Below, in pieces: positions 47,872 to 60,360 of a stretch of DNA of 64,000 nt. Below the pieces are notes generated by a model. The model saw nothing but the letters and a program-made list of their open reading frames with translations. It did not search any database and had not been told where the DNA came from. The stretch covers positions 1,798,001 through 1,862,000 of the forward strand of contig NC_088708.1 of NCBI RefSeq assembly GCF_963576615.1, given 5' to 3'. This DNA is from Watersipora subatra. Taxonomy: Eukaryota; Bryozoa; Gymnolaemata; Cheilostomatida; Watersiporidae. Positions within the stretch are counted from its first letter, which is position 1. Each line of letters begins with the position of its first letter. A program made the position numbers and the translations under genes.

Positions 47872-47897
47872 TCACGTGATGACAATTAATCACGTGA
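47872..47897. promoter_or_regulatory. Paired TCACGTGA E-boxes
   Basis: Two perfect palindromic E-boxes TCACGTGA at 47872-47879 and 47890-47897, separated by 10 bp. This is the core of MITF/TFEB/USF sites. They lie about 2.2 kb upstream of the RAB20 ATG. Similar E-box pairs occur in the TTAA MITEs, so an origin from a transposon is possible. Confidence 0.4.
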
Positions 47898-50759
47898 GGA
47901 TGAGGCAGTGCCCTTTCTAAGCGGAAAAGCTCCGATGCGTTAGCTAGCGCGTACTAAGAACGAAAAATTAGTACAACGGAGCAAAAAAGTTTGTTGATCT
48001 AGATTTTTACGTTGAAGTAAAAAGTTTATAAAACCAAGTTTATATAAACCAAGTATTCTGAAACTTGGAGAAAAAAACTTGGTAGGTATAGCTGCTGAGT
48101 TTGAGAAGACATTGTTTAAGCCAGTCCTGTCTAATGAGCTGGAAAGGGGACAAAAATCTAACTCATTTACTTCAATTAAAGCCTTGCTTTTAACAAAAAG
48201 TTATTCCTTGATTTCAGTAAAAAAGCAGTTTTTTTTAAATAAACAGATCGTCACATTTAATAGTTGACTCAGTTTTTAATTGGATATCTGCTATTGATTG
48301 TGACTGGGCGATTAAGCCATTGGCTAACTGAGTTTGCTATAGGTCTAAGGCTTTATAATAGACTTCCTTCATTGATTTTCAAAGTTCTAGAAATTTATAA
48401 ATGGGGAAGAATTGAAAACAGATGAATCTATTTACCCACTTCATAAACACAATACCGATGAATGTAGAGTAAATTAGACAGCTGTTGCCACAATGACCAC
48501 TTGGGTTGTTTGGATGACAAAAATTTTTGCTCAAAGGCTCTTTGGCCTTCTCAACACCACTAGAGCTGATGCTTGTCAGTGAGCTTATACACAGACTCAT
48601 GAGCTGATATACAGACTGGTAAAGCCCTCATTAAATTTGTGCTTAAACAATAGCACTCAAGTAAATGCTGCTATGATGTTTTGACCGGTAACGGTCAAAA
48701 TAGATATTTTTAGAGTTGGTAATTTTTATAATATGGATATTTTTAGAGTCGGTAACGTTTGCCAGCACCAGTCTGTGGTGCTGTTATTCAGATCCACTTG
48801 GCAAATACTGAGTCATTCAATAATTATTGATGTGTAGCCCATAGTTCTTTTTGTAAATTGCTTTACAAAATTGAAGACCATATTTTGCTACGAGCGTTTC
48901 CATTATAGTGGAATACAGGAGGGAGGGTTACAAACCGAAAGTTTATTCTGTATTGAGCCATAATAAAAATGAAGATAATGGAAAATGATGTAGGCTTATT
49001 TATATACCCATAAACGTTTAACATGCCTCCCGAACTCCATGTCGATGACATGTTTTGTCAAGCAACTTTGTGAATTTATCACCTACAATATTCATAATAG
49101 GAAGGTTTTTTGTACTCAATTTCTGGTTACTCCTTTATAAAATGAAATCATATATCTATAAGTTTCACTAGTCTGTGCAGGCTGTAAGCTCCACCAGCTG
49201 ATATCAAGGGTTTATTGATTTCCAATGTATGCTATCATGCTTTTTTGAACACAGCGTTTCCTTGGCACTATCGGTCCATGCGATGTACTATGCTTCACAC
49301 AACCAGAGAACATCAGTGTTTTTCTGCGTTTGTGAAAATGAAGATCTGCGTTCATGTTTTTCAGCTAATTAAGGCTGAATCTAGCGTTGCAATTGCAACG
49401 CTAGGCTCAGTCTTAACCTCAGTCTGTAACCTTAAGGTAACGGCTGGTTGATTTGGGGGTATGTGAAACCATATGTCCAATCAGAAGGAGTAAGCATGGT
49501 TAGCTGTTATTCAGGTTTGGCTGAAAACTTTGTGGAGTATTGTTTGGTTCCCTTCAAATAGTGAAGTAGTCATTTTCCAGCTTAACATCTAATTTGTGTA
49601 GACTTTGATTGTCAATTTGATGGTCATGTAGCAGATTAACCTAATTTTCTATTGTAGCCTTTCATTTGTGTCTTGGTGTTAGGTCCTTCTTATGTTGTAG
49701 GTAGTCTAGACACTATGGCACATGCTGAGTTTGTGTTAGCTTGGGATAGCGTGTGTCTTTTTGCTGTCCTCTTGATGTTGACGTTGGCTCAACATTGGCT
49801 GTTTTGACTTCACTGGTCGTTGATGACAGGAAAAGAGTTGTACCCTCGTAAAGAGGACACAACTCCTTTTTTGGCACATACTTTACTTATGTCAATGTTA
49901 CGAGTAGTGATCTTGAGTGTTATTGAGAGCTAAGTAACTATTATTAATTGGTTGCTGCCTGAGTATTTACCACACTACCACTGCATGCCCAGCTTGTTTG
50001 TTGTCTCCAATGTAGATGGTGCACCTAAGCCAATCTCACAAAGGTTTGTACCATCTGGCTTAGTACAAAAAACAGTACCATAGGCCGTTGGTTTAGATTG
50101 GTGTTGTTATGAAGTTACGTAGATGTTATACATAGCAGGCGGCATTTGGAAAGCTTACAATCATGTATAAAATATTGGCGATGTCTAGCAGGCTATGCTA
50201 AGCCTTTCCTGATTGTTCCATCTGATATGGTGAGTATGACATATAAAGAAGAATATAAATCAACTCAATGCTTTTGTCTTCATCCCCATTGTCGATGTAT
50301 CTCGCTGGAGTGCTTCTTATTCAAGTTGTATGATGATGAACTTCTTCATTGCAAATCGTATCGTCTTGGATGAACAAAGATTGCGCATCAGTAAATTTAC
50401 CATGTATTTGTGTCTATTTTTTGCAATAAAATCAATCACTCTACACAAGTTTATACACTTTAATAATTTAGTTGCGCATGGCCGTGTGTCGTTACACAAT
50501 TTTAGTTTCTAGTTGAGTTCATTTTTTTTACAGATTTTACAAGTTCGTACTGTATGTCACTAACAGTAACGTTTTGAGTAAGTTCAGGAGATAGTTAGGG
50601 AGATCTTCATGATTCATGTGATCACGTATTCAGTGCCATTCGGGTTTATAAAGTTTTAGTGAATTTTTTTCCGTGCAACAATTGTTGTGTCTCTTGGTAT
50701 AAGCTGTGTTTGTTCTTTGCAGAACGTTGAACTTTTGCCATTGTCTGTGCAGCACAGGC
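47898..50759. other. Intergenic, no gene recognised
   Basis: Unique-looking AT-rich sequence. It contains a 24-bp perfect palindrome at 49381-49404. No coding signal. Confidence 0.3.
49381..49404. repeat. 24-bp perfect palindrome
   Basis: CTAGCGTTGCAA is followed immediately by its complement TTGCAACGCTAG, with no spacer. Confidence 0.9.
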
Positions 50760-51643
50760 TTAAAGGTTAACTTGCAACAAAATTCACATTACCGTTATTT
50801 GATATGAAAAGATTCACCATGTCTTACTCTGTTGTGTTGTAGGTGCAAAATATGTGGAAATGTGATTACAAGCTCGTAAAAGCTCAAAAACGAACAGATA
50901 ATCGCAGCCACACGAGACCAACGTAGTTTAGATTCCCTTTCCAAAATGGCTCAAATGTGATGTAGTTGTGAGAGATGGTTTCTGTTTACACTTTCTTGCA
51001 ACCTCATTCGTCGAAATATTTTCACAAATATACTTCACGCATTCAATAAAACTATGTCTATTGTTCTTACGCGTCTGTTTTATCGTCATGGTAATGCTGT
51101 CACTTTTAGCACTGATATCTTATAACTTACCGTAAAAAATCGTTAAACTTTTTAACCTTAGCTCGAAGGAGTACATATCATTGTCTGATAATCATGACGA
51201 GCCTGTTGGTCACCTGTGATAATCGAAAAGTGCTGCAAAAATTATTTGCGAAGTATTGGGTCACATGATCAGATTACGACTTGACGATTGCATAATGCCG
51301 AAACAAAACTGTAAAGTAGCGAGCATCTATATTTGATACAGGGTCTTCAGTAAAACCCGAAGTGTTTGTCATAAACTAGTACTACTATAAGTTTTATATT
51401 GAGCTTTTTATTGGCCTTTTAATTCACGTGAGAACATAAGTGACAAGACGATAACCAAATTTCGTGGTTACGTCATCGAAATAAAGAGATTCCAATCTAC
51501 GGCGGCTTTTCGTTTTTGAGCTTTTAAGAGCTTGTAATCACATTTCCACATATTTGGCACTTACAACACGACAGAGTAAGACGTGGTGAATCTTTTGATA
51601 CCAAATAACTGTAATGTGAATTTTGTTGCAAGTCAACCTTTAA
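50760..51643. mobile_element. TTAA-flanked MITE, copy B
   Basis: An 884-bp element flanked by TTAA at both ends and collinear, in reverse orientation, with 1500-2392. The terminal inverted repeats are about 130 bp. Confidence 0.75.
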
Positions 51644-52571
51644 CATAGCTCATCGGAACTGACTAGGTAGTATACATAAAATTTAGCTGTCCTTTGTACT
51701 GTTGCTAGTTGATTTCTGCAAGTTTAATTAGCTAGCTGAATTTAAATAATTGTTAGCTATGGGTCTGGACCAAAAGAGGTAGAGATGTCAGTGCTGTAAG
51801 CAATGTGTGACATAGTGCAACCATATACTAAAATTAAACAACAACTATGATGATGCGTATACTTAATTACCAGTAGTTGAGAAAATAACAGCATCAATGC
51901 TGTTGAGGGAAATCAATGTTGCTTTTCGTACAACATTGCTGGTGAGTATTAGCATTTTACTGCTCTTTAGAATGTTTTTTTTTGCCCAGCTCTTCTACAT
52001 GGCAGACAAATTTTGCTGCTAGATGTTGGTTTAGTAGTGGCTGCTGTAATTGTTGGTATTACTACTAGATGCAGACAGTTTGGATGTCTTTGAGTTGGTA
52101 TTAGCAATGTGCATAGGGATGTGCATGGCTTCCGTTAGGGCAGCTTTAACCTTGGTGGGTGTTTTGACTAAGTTGGCTTGTGCTTGAATTGCTATGAAAT
52201 AATTGAATGAAGCAGGCAGACCTTTCAAGAGCATAGCAATTATTAATTTGTTCAAAATTGCTCCACCCACTGGAAAAAGCCTAGATACAGCTTGGATCCT
52301 ATCAAGTAGTCGGTAATGTCTTTGATATCTTTAATTTATATTGTCAGCAAATCTTTGTACATATTATTATTCATGGCTTTTTAAGCTAACATGTTTTCCT
52401 TATGTCTATCATCTGTAGCATTGCTAATCATTAGCTATGAGAATCTGTTGTCAAGATCTTCAGACAACTCTGCAAATCCTCTTCCATTTTTATAACAGTT
52501 CATGACTTCTATATCAATTAGTTGTGAAAAAATAGATTTGTGTATAGAAGTTTTCATGGCATACAAATCTA
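51644..52571 (-). pseudogene. Copia-type gag relic
   Basis: The minus frame 52270-52031 contains LNKLIIAMLLKGLPASFNYF, the core of Ty1/copia UBN2-type Gag, then a Ser/Asn-rich stretch. Upstream minus sequence (to about 52500) continues in other frames with stops. No LTRs, protease or polymerase recognised. Confidence 0.5.
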
Positions 52572-52875
52572 TACTATACTAGCTGTGCCTTCCGGTGTTG
52601 CCCGGGTATTAAAAATCAGCATATAAACAATGATAAGTGATGAGATTCACTTACCACTTGCTGGCAGGTAACTCTCCAGCAAGTGGCAGGCCATTGCCAA
52701 GTGGCCTGGCACATTGCTAATGGAAAATTCCACTAACCTAGCTAGTAAGCTTCAAATGCCGATAGGCAATGACACTGCGTCAGCATTGTTGCCCAGCTAG
52801 GCTATTCTAATAATAGCTATACCCTGAATGCAGACAGACATACGACACACGGACATCCTTTGAGAAATATATATA
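52572..52875 (+). repeat. Short retroelement-like repeat
   Basis: Begins ACTAGCTGTGCCTTCCGGTG then TTGCCCGGGTA, a start motif I associate with widespread invertebrate non-LTR/SINE repeats, and ends CAGACAGACATACGACACAC then TTTGAGAAATATATATATA. Type not certain. Confidence 0.4.
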
Positions 52876-53644
52876 TACAGTCAAACATGGATAACTCGCC
52901 CTGGGATAGCTCGAACACATGGTTGACTCGAACGGTTTTGTTTGGTCCGTTCCCACACAATGATAAATTGCTTCAGATAACTCGACCTCAACTTTGTTAA
53001 CTGGAACAGTTTTTTTGCCCAACGACTACCGAGACGGTTGTTATCGCTTTAGAATATCACTTTATTCCAAGACATAGAGATAAACCCCAACGTTAAGTAG
53101 TTCGTAGGCGTCGTTATTACCATCATCGGCAAAATATTTTCGTCAACGACTTTTCTAAAGGTTTGGTAAAATTTGATTTTTAGCAAACATCCGCTTAGCG
53201 ATGGTCCTACGAAGGCTAAGAAAAGCGAGGTAACCTTCTCATAAACTTCAAGAAAAATCGGCAAAATTGATCTTGATTAAAACTGGGTTAAAACGCTCAA
53301 AAGAAAAGGATGTCTTTTCTTCGGAGCATTTCAACAGCGATCAAGTTTTGCCAATTTTAATCTGAAAACGTCCTGGCAGTCACATCACATAAAACAACAA
53401 ACAAATCTCAAGTGGTAGAAAAATCTCTATACTTTCTGATAAAAACTTTTTAAACTTTACATTAGAAGCATTTAATTTGAAACAAGCCATTCATGCTTTT
53501 GATTTATATTATAGTTTGTATATGTACATGGATCTACTTATAAATACATGGACTTATGGCAGTGCTCTGATAACTTGAACGCTCTGATAACTCGAACACT
53601 TTCACTCGGTTCCGTGAAGTTTAAGTTATCCATGTTTGACTGTA
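52876..53644. mobile_element. TA-flanked MITE, copy 2
   Basis: A 769-bp copy of the element at 19551-20702 without the nested insert; ends TACAGTCAAACATGGATA and its complement. It abuts the retroelement-like repeat on its left. Confidence 0.8.
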
Positions 53645-54269
53645 TATAAATTAAGAGTATGACTGTCCGAAGCCAGGCCAAGATCGTTAGGAATAAAGTT
53701 GGGTATTCCAATTTATAGTTCGGCACTCCAACCACTAAGTGAACCTGTCGTATCTGTACTTGAACGAAAGCAAACAATTACCTGCGTATGTTTATTATCA
53801 AATTAGCTACTCACAAAAAATTTGTTAACAACCCATCCTGAGTTTAGTTTGGCAAAATCTTTTTTTTTATTGCAATTTATCGTAAGCATTACCCAGTCGT
53901 GCTAGGCGCATTACAGCTACGAGTTTTTACTAATTGTAGATCTATGGACTTTAGGTGATTGTAATTAAACACTAGTACTACTGAAAGTTATTATTTATAA
54001 TTTATCTGTAATAATAATGCTGTGAACTGTAATAATATTGATAGATCGTCCGACTTGGACATGTTCACGGTCTTTTCCCAAATGGCCAAAAAAGTGTTCA
54101 TTCCCATTCTGCAATGCATTTGTGGTTTTTTTCATGGCATCAGCTAATTTAAAGTCTTATGATGATTAACCTGGTATCAAAACATTTTTATAGATTGTAG
54201 TTCAAAAGTTATGACAGTTAATATGCGCCCCTGACAAATATTGGTTTTTGTCAAATTATAGAAGAGCGT
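53645..54269. other. No gene recognised
   Basis: No coding or repeat signal that I can support. Confidence 0.3.
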
Positions 54270-54355
54270 TAAAAAACTATTGTCTCTGACGAAAATCGAA
54301 CCTTTGCAGCTGATTGAAACGCTAGCACGCTACCATTATACCACTCAGGAGCCCA
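54270..54355 (-). repeat. tRNA-like SINE head
   Basis: On the minus strand TGGTATAATGGTAGCGTGCTAG (about 20 bp A box) and CAAAGGTTCGATTTTCG (B box) resemble a tRNA promoter, but the sequence does not form a full cloverleaf. The adjoining 54366-54400 (GACGATCTCTCACAGCGCAT) recurs at 17893-17930. Confidence 0.45.
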
Positions 54356-55289
54356 TAAGGACTTTACTCATGACGATCTCTCACAGCGCATAGGACTGGC
54401 AAACGTAATAGTGATTAATAAAGTGTGATTCCCATATGATGCACGTTTCCAAATTGTTATCCAAATGTAGCTGATTTCTAAGCCTATAACCTGTTGAGCT
54501 ACAAATGTAATAATGTAATACAGGCGAATGATAAACAGTATTTATTTATTGTGTGATGTAGCTTTATAGCATACGAAAGCACGAATAAGGAGGAAATTAT
54601 GTAGGACTAGTTATATAGTTGATACAATAATTACGTAAGTAATTAGGAGTCATCATGATGTGAATGCAAGAGTGTACAAGTCCAAATTGCAGAACAAGTT
54701 GAGTTATAAATTTTTGTTAATGATTTTCATTAAGCTCAGAGAATTGAGAAGTAATTGCAGCTATGATAAACTAACTGATATTAGACTGCTGAAATAAGAA
54801 ATCCAACATTTAATGATACATTGTTTTTACCAAATTCTCAGGCAAACGATCAGTGTTCTTTTCCGATAAATTTGTCAACTTCATTTCTAATGCACGATTA
54901 TTTTAATGGTTGAATAATAGGCGAACAGCACTTTCCCATTTTGGCATAAGTGAAAACTGTCAACTGATGTGTCGAATTTTTGGCTAAAATGCTAGCCTTG
55001 TGTCAATTATCAATTATCTTTCTTGGCTCATTCGTTATACAAAAATAAACCTAATATTTAATACACTTTTTCAATGTCGCTATGAAGATGGAAAACAAAT
55101 GTGTGAGTAGTCATATATGTGCATGTTCCTCTAATAGTTAACTTATCATCCATATAAATTCATATGTATCACTTTCAGCTAAGTAATATACATGTATATG
55201 AATTACAAAAAAATATGTACAATGATGCTTTTAGTAAAGACTTGAAAAAGAGTTTACATTAGTGAAAACAAATATTCATCTGGCACAGT
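54356..55289. other. No gene recognised
   Basis: Apart from the short repeat shared with 17.9 kb, nothing recognised. Confidence 0.3.
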
Positions 55290-57300
55290 GCACCCTCAGG
55301 ATATGATGTTGATCCGTTCCAAGGTTGGCATCGTATGGTAAAAAATTCGTATGTAGGGGTGTAGAGACCATCGTAATTATATAATGCAAACATCCCCTGG
55401 TAAAAATCCTCAAAATTTTATAAAAATGTGTCCATATTGAAAATTAGTAACAAAATAGTATGTTAACTTTAGTAACTATATTTACCTACAATAACTATAT
55501 TATATTTAGTGTATCTTAATGGTTATGATCTGCAATAAAATGCAACATTATAATGTGTGTACCAAATGCAATACGTATGATAATAAGTTCTTACCTTCAA
55601 GACGTACGTATAACATAAACTTTGAATTCACTTCAAATAAGTTTAGCTTACTAAACTCACATTTAAAATTAAGTTTTAGTATGTATTTTCAACTATTTTA
55701 CTGAATTTAAACTGTTTATCACGAAAATTTTATTCTTCGTCAGCTTCTCTCTTCATTTTCCCTATAATATTTAGCACGTCTGGTTTAAACCTTTTTCAAC
55801 CTAATTCAACAAGAAAGGCTGAGCGATGCAGTTATGGAAGGCGGCCTCTCACACATTTGACCATTTAATGGTCATTGAAAAGAAAAATGAAATTTTATTT
55901 ACTATACAGGACATACATACCTTTGGAGTAACGTGACTAAAGCTGGTACGTGTAGCGAGTAGAGCAGAGAGGAGGCAAAGAGGTATCAATGCTAATTATG
56001 TCGCTGTACACTTAAAAATAAATTTAATACGTAATGAAATGGAATTTTTTTAGCAGTCTAAAAGAAGTTGTCTAATCCTGTCCAATTTTTTCGACTGGTA
56101 TTTGGGTCCTGAAAAGCAAAAATGCGAAGAAGACACAGTTTTCCTGCTGGTGCAAAGAGTGCTCTAAAAACAAGCTAACCTGGTGCAATATAAAAGATAG
56201 CCTACTTTATCAATTATTGAAGATGATGCCTGCTGGTGCACTGTAAATTCTGGAGCAATGCAGAAAATTGCTAGCTAGCTAACGCTTGTAAAAAATCCAG
56301 AGAAGGTTGTACAGTAGTTTGTCTTGTATGAAATGTGCTCAAGAAGCAATGTAACCATACATACAGCATTTTGTACGGATTTATATCCTAGAGGGCAGGG
56401 CTTTAGCAAGTGCTAGAAAGTAATATGGATGCGTCAACTATCTTGAGTAGCTAGTTATAATATATGAGTTACATACGATGATTTGTATTTACGTAGTCAA
56501 AAACAGGCCCGCCTGCAAAGACATGATTAAACAAGAAAATAATTCAAAAAATGAAATAAATAAAACATGAAATAAAATAAAACATAAACTGAAATGAATA
56601 AAACATGAAAAACATGCCACTCAAAGAAGAAGATAAATTAATGATATACATTATACATACATTGTACAGTATTGTTTTTATGAACCAGTTCCCATCAGTA
56701 AATTAAACACTTTAGATCTTCTGCCGATATAGGCTTTTCTGTCTCTTCTACTTCCTTGCTACTACTAAATGGTTGCTCCTCTTGCGTGCTGATCCCGTGC
56801 ATGGCCTCCGACTCCTTCAAGTCGTCAGTCATAAGCTCCTCCTTGTGTTTGCTCTAACGGATTTATTGTTTTTAATAACAATATTTGCAATTGTTGATTG
56901 GTTGCGACCATATTCCTTGGCAATATTAACGATACGAGTGCCTTCTTCCTATTTATTTATGACCTCCAACTTTGTTGTCATGGAACTCATTTCTCGTTTG
57001 TCTTATAACGTTTGTATCGGTCTCAGATTCCATAGCTAATGAATTAAATATAGATACTTGTATATACGTATGCTGAATAAAGGTTTATAGTAAAAGGGAT
57101 AAGTAAATAAATCTAAATGTTGTGAAAAAGTTTTTGGCGGACCGCATTTCGACGTCTTTGTTATTTCGACGTACGTAATAAGCACATCGACTGCCAAATT
57201 TGAACTCGGGTGAAAATTTTCTTGAATTCGTATGGTGAAATAAAATTTATCTGAGATGAAAACCTCACCGTGTTCAAATTTGTAAGGTGAAAAGACCGTA
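55290..57300. mobile_element. pogo/Tigger-family element with transposase relic
   Basis: The left part matches the fragments at 16870-17510 and 27560-27680. The right part carries an antisense transposase relic (57032-56700). Exact ends were not resolved; the right end runs into the 17-bp repeat at 57296. Confidence 0.5.
56700..57032 (-). pseudogene. Tigger/pogo transposase N-terminal relic
   Basis: Minus strand reads KLEVINK, a stop, then EEGTRIVNIAKEYGRNQSTI, the CENP-B/psq helix-turn-helix of pogo-type transposases. After a frameshift, LKESEAMHGISTQEEQPFSS follows. At least two stops break the frame. Confidence 0.6.
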
Positions 57301-57382
57301 TCTTGAGGGTAATCGTATCTTGAGGGTAATCGTATCTTGAGGGTAGTCGTATTTTGAGGGTAATCGTATCTTCAGGGTGTAC
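57296..57382. repeat. 17-bp tandem repeat
   Basis: About five copies of CGTATCTTGAGGGTAAT. Confidence 0.9.
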
Positions 57383-57862
57383 ATCAATTATTGTAAAAGA
57401 CCAGCATAGTATTTTTCAAGCCATTTCTTGGCTGCAAGAGCTTCCGTTAAATAATACTTTTAATTCCAATTAATGCCAAGAAGTTACTTAAACCATTTCT
57501 AGAAACAACCAAAAAAGGAGTTTGTACCTAAGAATATCCACCGTTTGCCAAATGCGCCACCTTTTAATTGCCTTTCTGTTAAAATCAACTTAAATTTGAC
57601 GCAATCAAATCCTTAAACGAGTATTTTTAGATGAATGAGACACTAAACCATTTCCTTGAAGTCTTGAATTTTGAAGGTTTTTTACTACTTTAATTAGTGG
57701 AATAAAAAGACTAGTGTGGGTTTAATAAACGACCAATGAAAAATACTATTCTGAAGCGCTTTTCATGTTAACGAATATAGAATCTGTCGCCAGACACGCT
57801 CACATAAATTATGATTTTAAACATACTCATTTGATTGTTCACCATCTACCCTTTTTAGACAG

Positions 57863-57981
57863 TGTCTATGGTCATATCACATTGAAAATGCTAGTTCTCG
57901 TCCGATCACTGAAGCTAAGCAATGTTAAACCAGGATAGTACATGAATGGGTGACCGCCTTGAAACACCTGCTGCTGTAAAT
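57863..57981 (+). pseudogene. 5S rRNA pseudogene
   Basis: About 119 bp matching 5S rRNA along its length: GTCTATGGTCATATCACATTG at the 5' end (20 bases shown would be canonical GTCTACGGCCATA...), TCTCGTCCGATCACTGAAGC, AAGCAATGTTAAACC, GGGTGACCGCCTTGAA and a CTGCTGTAAATT end. Many changes hit the internal control region. It could be a dispersed copy or the head of a 5S-derived SINE. Confidence 0.8.
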
Positions 57982-59110
57982 TCATACACTTTTGCCAATG
58001 CGATCTCATCATTTCACAATTAAAAGACTGCTACCTACAGTGCACAGCTGAAAGTCTTTCTTTTGAAATATTTTATTCTGCTGCAATTTTAATTTATCTA
58101 GTTAGTGGCATAGATTTGACTTTGTTATAAATTCTACTTCAATACTTATTATTTTAACATTTTTAACAATTCAAAGTTTTAATTAAACTGAAGTAAATCA
58201 CTACACACTTATTCACCTGACAATAAACCCTAGAGAGGTTTTTAAGAACACTCAAGCAATGTTCTGACATAGTTCACTGTCATATTTTAATAGAATTTAG
58301 CTTTACGTGAATAATAAAACAGCGATTTGTAAATGCCAAAGAATAAATGAAATACCTTTATTATTTTTACTAATGAGCATCACTTTTGAAAGAGACTACC
58401 TTTTGCTTTCTAATAAAACTAAAAATTCCCCTGTCATACAGCCCACGACCAAAGTGATAATGGAAAAAAGAAAGGGTACTGCTGGTTGTTGAAAAAGTAG
58501 TTACAAAATGTCAGAGTTCTACAAAAGTAGAATTCTTTGAATCAGATCAGTTGTTGTTATTATTCTTGAGTAGCGTGTTGTTGAACATTAGCACTTGATG
58601 TTGATGGTTGCTGTGAGGACCTTCTATTTCTCCTCCTCCATAATAATTGAGAGACACGTGGACGGCCACTGCGACGACGTGGTGTTCCCGGAGGTTGTAT
58701 GTCCATGGTAGTTGTCAAGTTGTTTTGAAATGAAATTCAAAAGGTCAATTATGCAAAACAAAAGGTTGTATAAACATCAGACCTAATCTACTACTATCTC
58801 AAACCTATGTTTTACAACAATATAATAAATATTAATTCAAGCTGTAGGCCTAACCTACTGTACGTAATTTAACTAACAACAGCAATAATGAAATATAATG
58901 AAATATGTTTATTCTCTCTCTGAAATGCAATATTAAAAGTAAAATGGCAAGCTGAAAGTTTTGTTAGAAAGTTGAAAGTTGGTTGTGTTGAATGTAGAAT
59001 GGTTTTGACAGCGATATGTAACAGAAAGCAAGCATTAGCATTAACGCGTCTGGAAGTTTTCTGCAGACCGGAGTAAAATAAAGTAATAATCTTGTCACAA
59101 AGGGGCATTG
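57982..59110. other. Intergenic, one short basic ORF
   Basis: Contains the 48-codon ORF listed separately. Otherwise AT-rich with no supported gene. Confidence 0.3.
58560..58706 (-). CDS. Short basic ORF with AT-hook-like motif
   Basis: 48 codons: MDIQPPGTPRRRSGRPRVSQ, then LLWRRRNRRSS and a Gln/Ser-rich end, TAA at 58562-58560. RRRSGRPR is AT-hook-like. The high Arg/Pro content is unlike the AT-rich flanks, so it may be a small gene, a first exon or a transposon fragment. Unrecognised. Confidence 0.25.
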   Translation of the reverse strand: MDIQPPGTPRRRSGRPRVSQLLWRRRNRRSSQQPSTSSANVQQHATQE

Positions 59111-59289
59111 TAGTTCGGCCCTAGCTTGTAGATAAGATGTAAAGAAATCTGGCTAATGTTCTAGATAATTTAATGAAACCTTTGGTAATTGGACAAAAAA
59201 CAGGCTGATAAACTGTGTACCACATTTTCGTACCTGTAAGTCGGTCTACGCCTCAAACGGTCTACATTAATTAAAGAAACCTTCGGCGA

Positions 59290-59440
59290 TTAGACAATGC
59301 AATCATTATATACTTCGATGTTGTAAATTTTAATGATTATTATAATTAAATATTATAATAATTTTTTTATAAAATGAGGTAAATAATTCGAATAATAAAA
59401 TTGGCAAAAAAGAAACGATCACTTTTCAGTACTTCTAAGT
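59290..59440. repeat. Repeat shared with 24.0-24.3 kb
   Basis: Flanking blocks (TAATTAAATATTATAATAAT and GGCAAAAAAGAAACGATCAC) match 24050-24280; the coding-like centre of that region is missing here. Confidence 0.45.
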
Positions 59441-59923
59441 TAATTACAGAAACTTCGGCAATTGAACAATTCCATAGACTGGTGAAATGTGCACGTTTTT
59501 CTCGTGAAATTTGGACGACTTAATGGTTATACTATCTGTCGCACGGCCTTATTGGTGTTTTATTGACCGGTCTTAATTTTGATTCAAAAAAGGCTTCTCA
59601 AGTTTCTATTTCGATTTTAGGCCGAATTAATCTGTCTATTCATGTATCATCCGATCAGATGGGTTAGTTTTAGGATATTGCTGTAACCTTTTAAAGACTT
59701 GATAACATATTTAAATAGGTTTATATGTGTTTTGTATCATTTTTGTACTTGAACGACTCTACACAAAAATGGTTGAATTTGTTGAAGAGATTTTGGTACA
59801 ACGGTATAGTCACGGCCATTAACGGATAATTTTTCGGGAGTTGTGTACACATGTGCATTTATCATAAATCTCCCAAACAATCGCTTTTCTTGTGTTTGGT
59901 AGTGGGATTATTTAAGTTTTAAC

Positions 59924-60360
59924 GTGTAGGGTATGCCACCAGACTCTTATATTTAACATGTAGGGTCTGCCACCAGACTCTTATATTTAACGTGTAGGGT
60001 CTGCCACCAGACTCTTATATTTAACGTGTTATAGGGTATGCCACCAGACTCTTATATTTAACGTGTAGGATATGCCACCAGACTCTTATATTTAACGTGT
60101 AGGGTATGCCGCCAGACTCTTATATTTAACGTGTAGGGTCTACCACCAGACTCTTATATTTAACGTGTAGGGTATGCCACCAGACTCTTATATTTAACGG
60201 GTAGGGTCTGCCACCAGACTCTTATATTTAACGTGTAGGGTATGCCACCAGACTCTAATATTTAACGTGTAGGGTCTGCCACTAGACTCTTATATTTAAC
60301 GTGTAGGCTCTGCCACCAGACTCTTATATTTAACGTGTAGGGTCTGCCACCAGACTCTTA
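59924..60360. repeat. 34-bp minisatellite
   Basis: About thirteen copies of GTAGGGTCTGCCACCAGACT then CTTATATTTAACGT, with tctg/tatg variants mixed along the array. Confidence 0.97.

Noticed and set aside
54270..54355. Functional tRNA gene
   Set aside because: Promoter-like boxes are present, but no complete cloverleaf could be drawn.
56773..57039. Plus-strand hydrophobic ORF as membrane protein
   Set aside because: The opposite strand encodes a recognisable pogo transposase relic.
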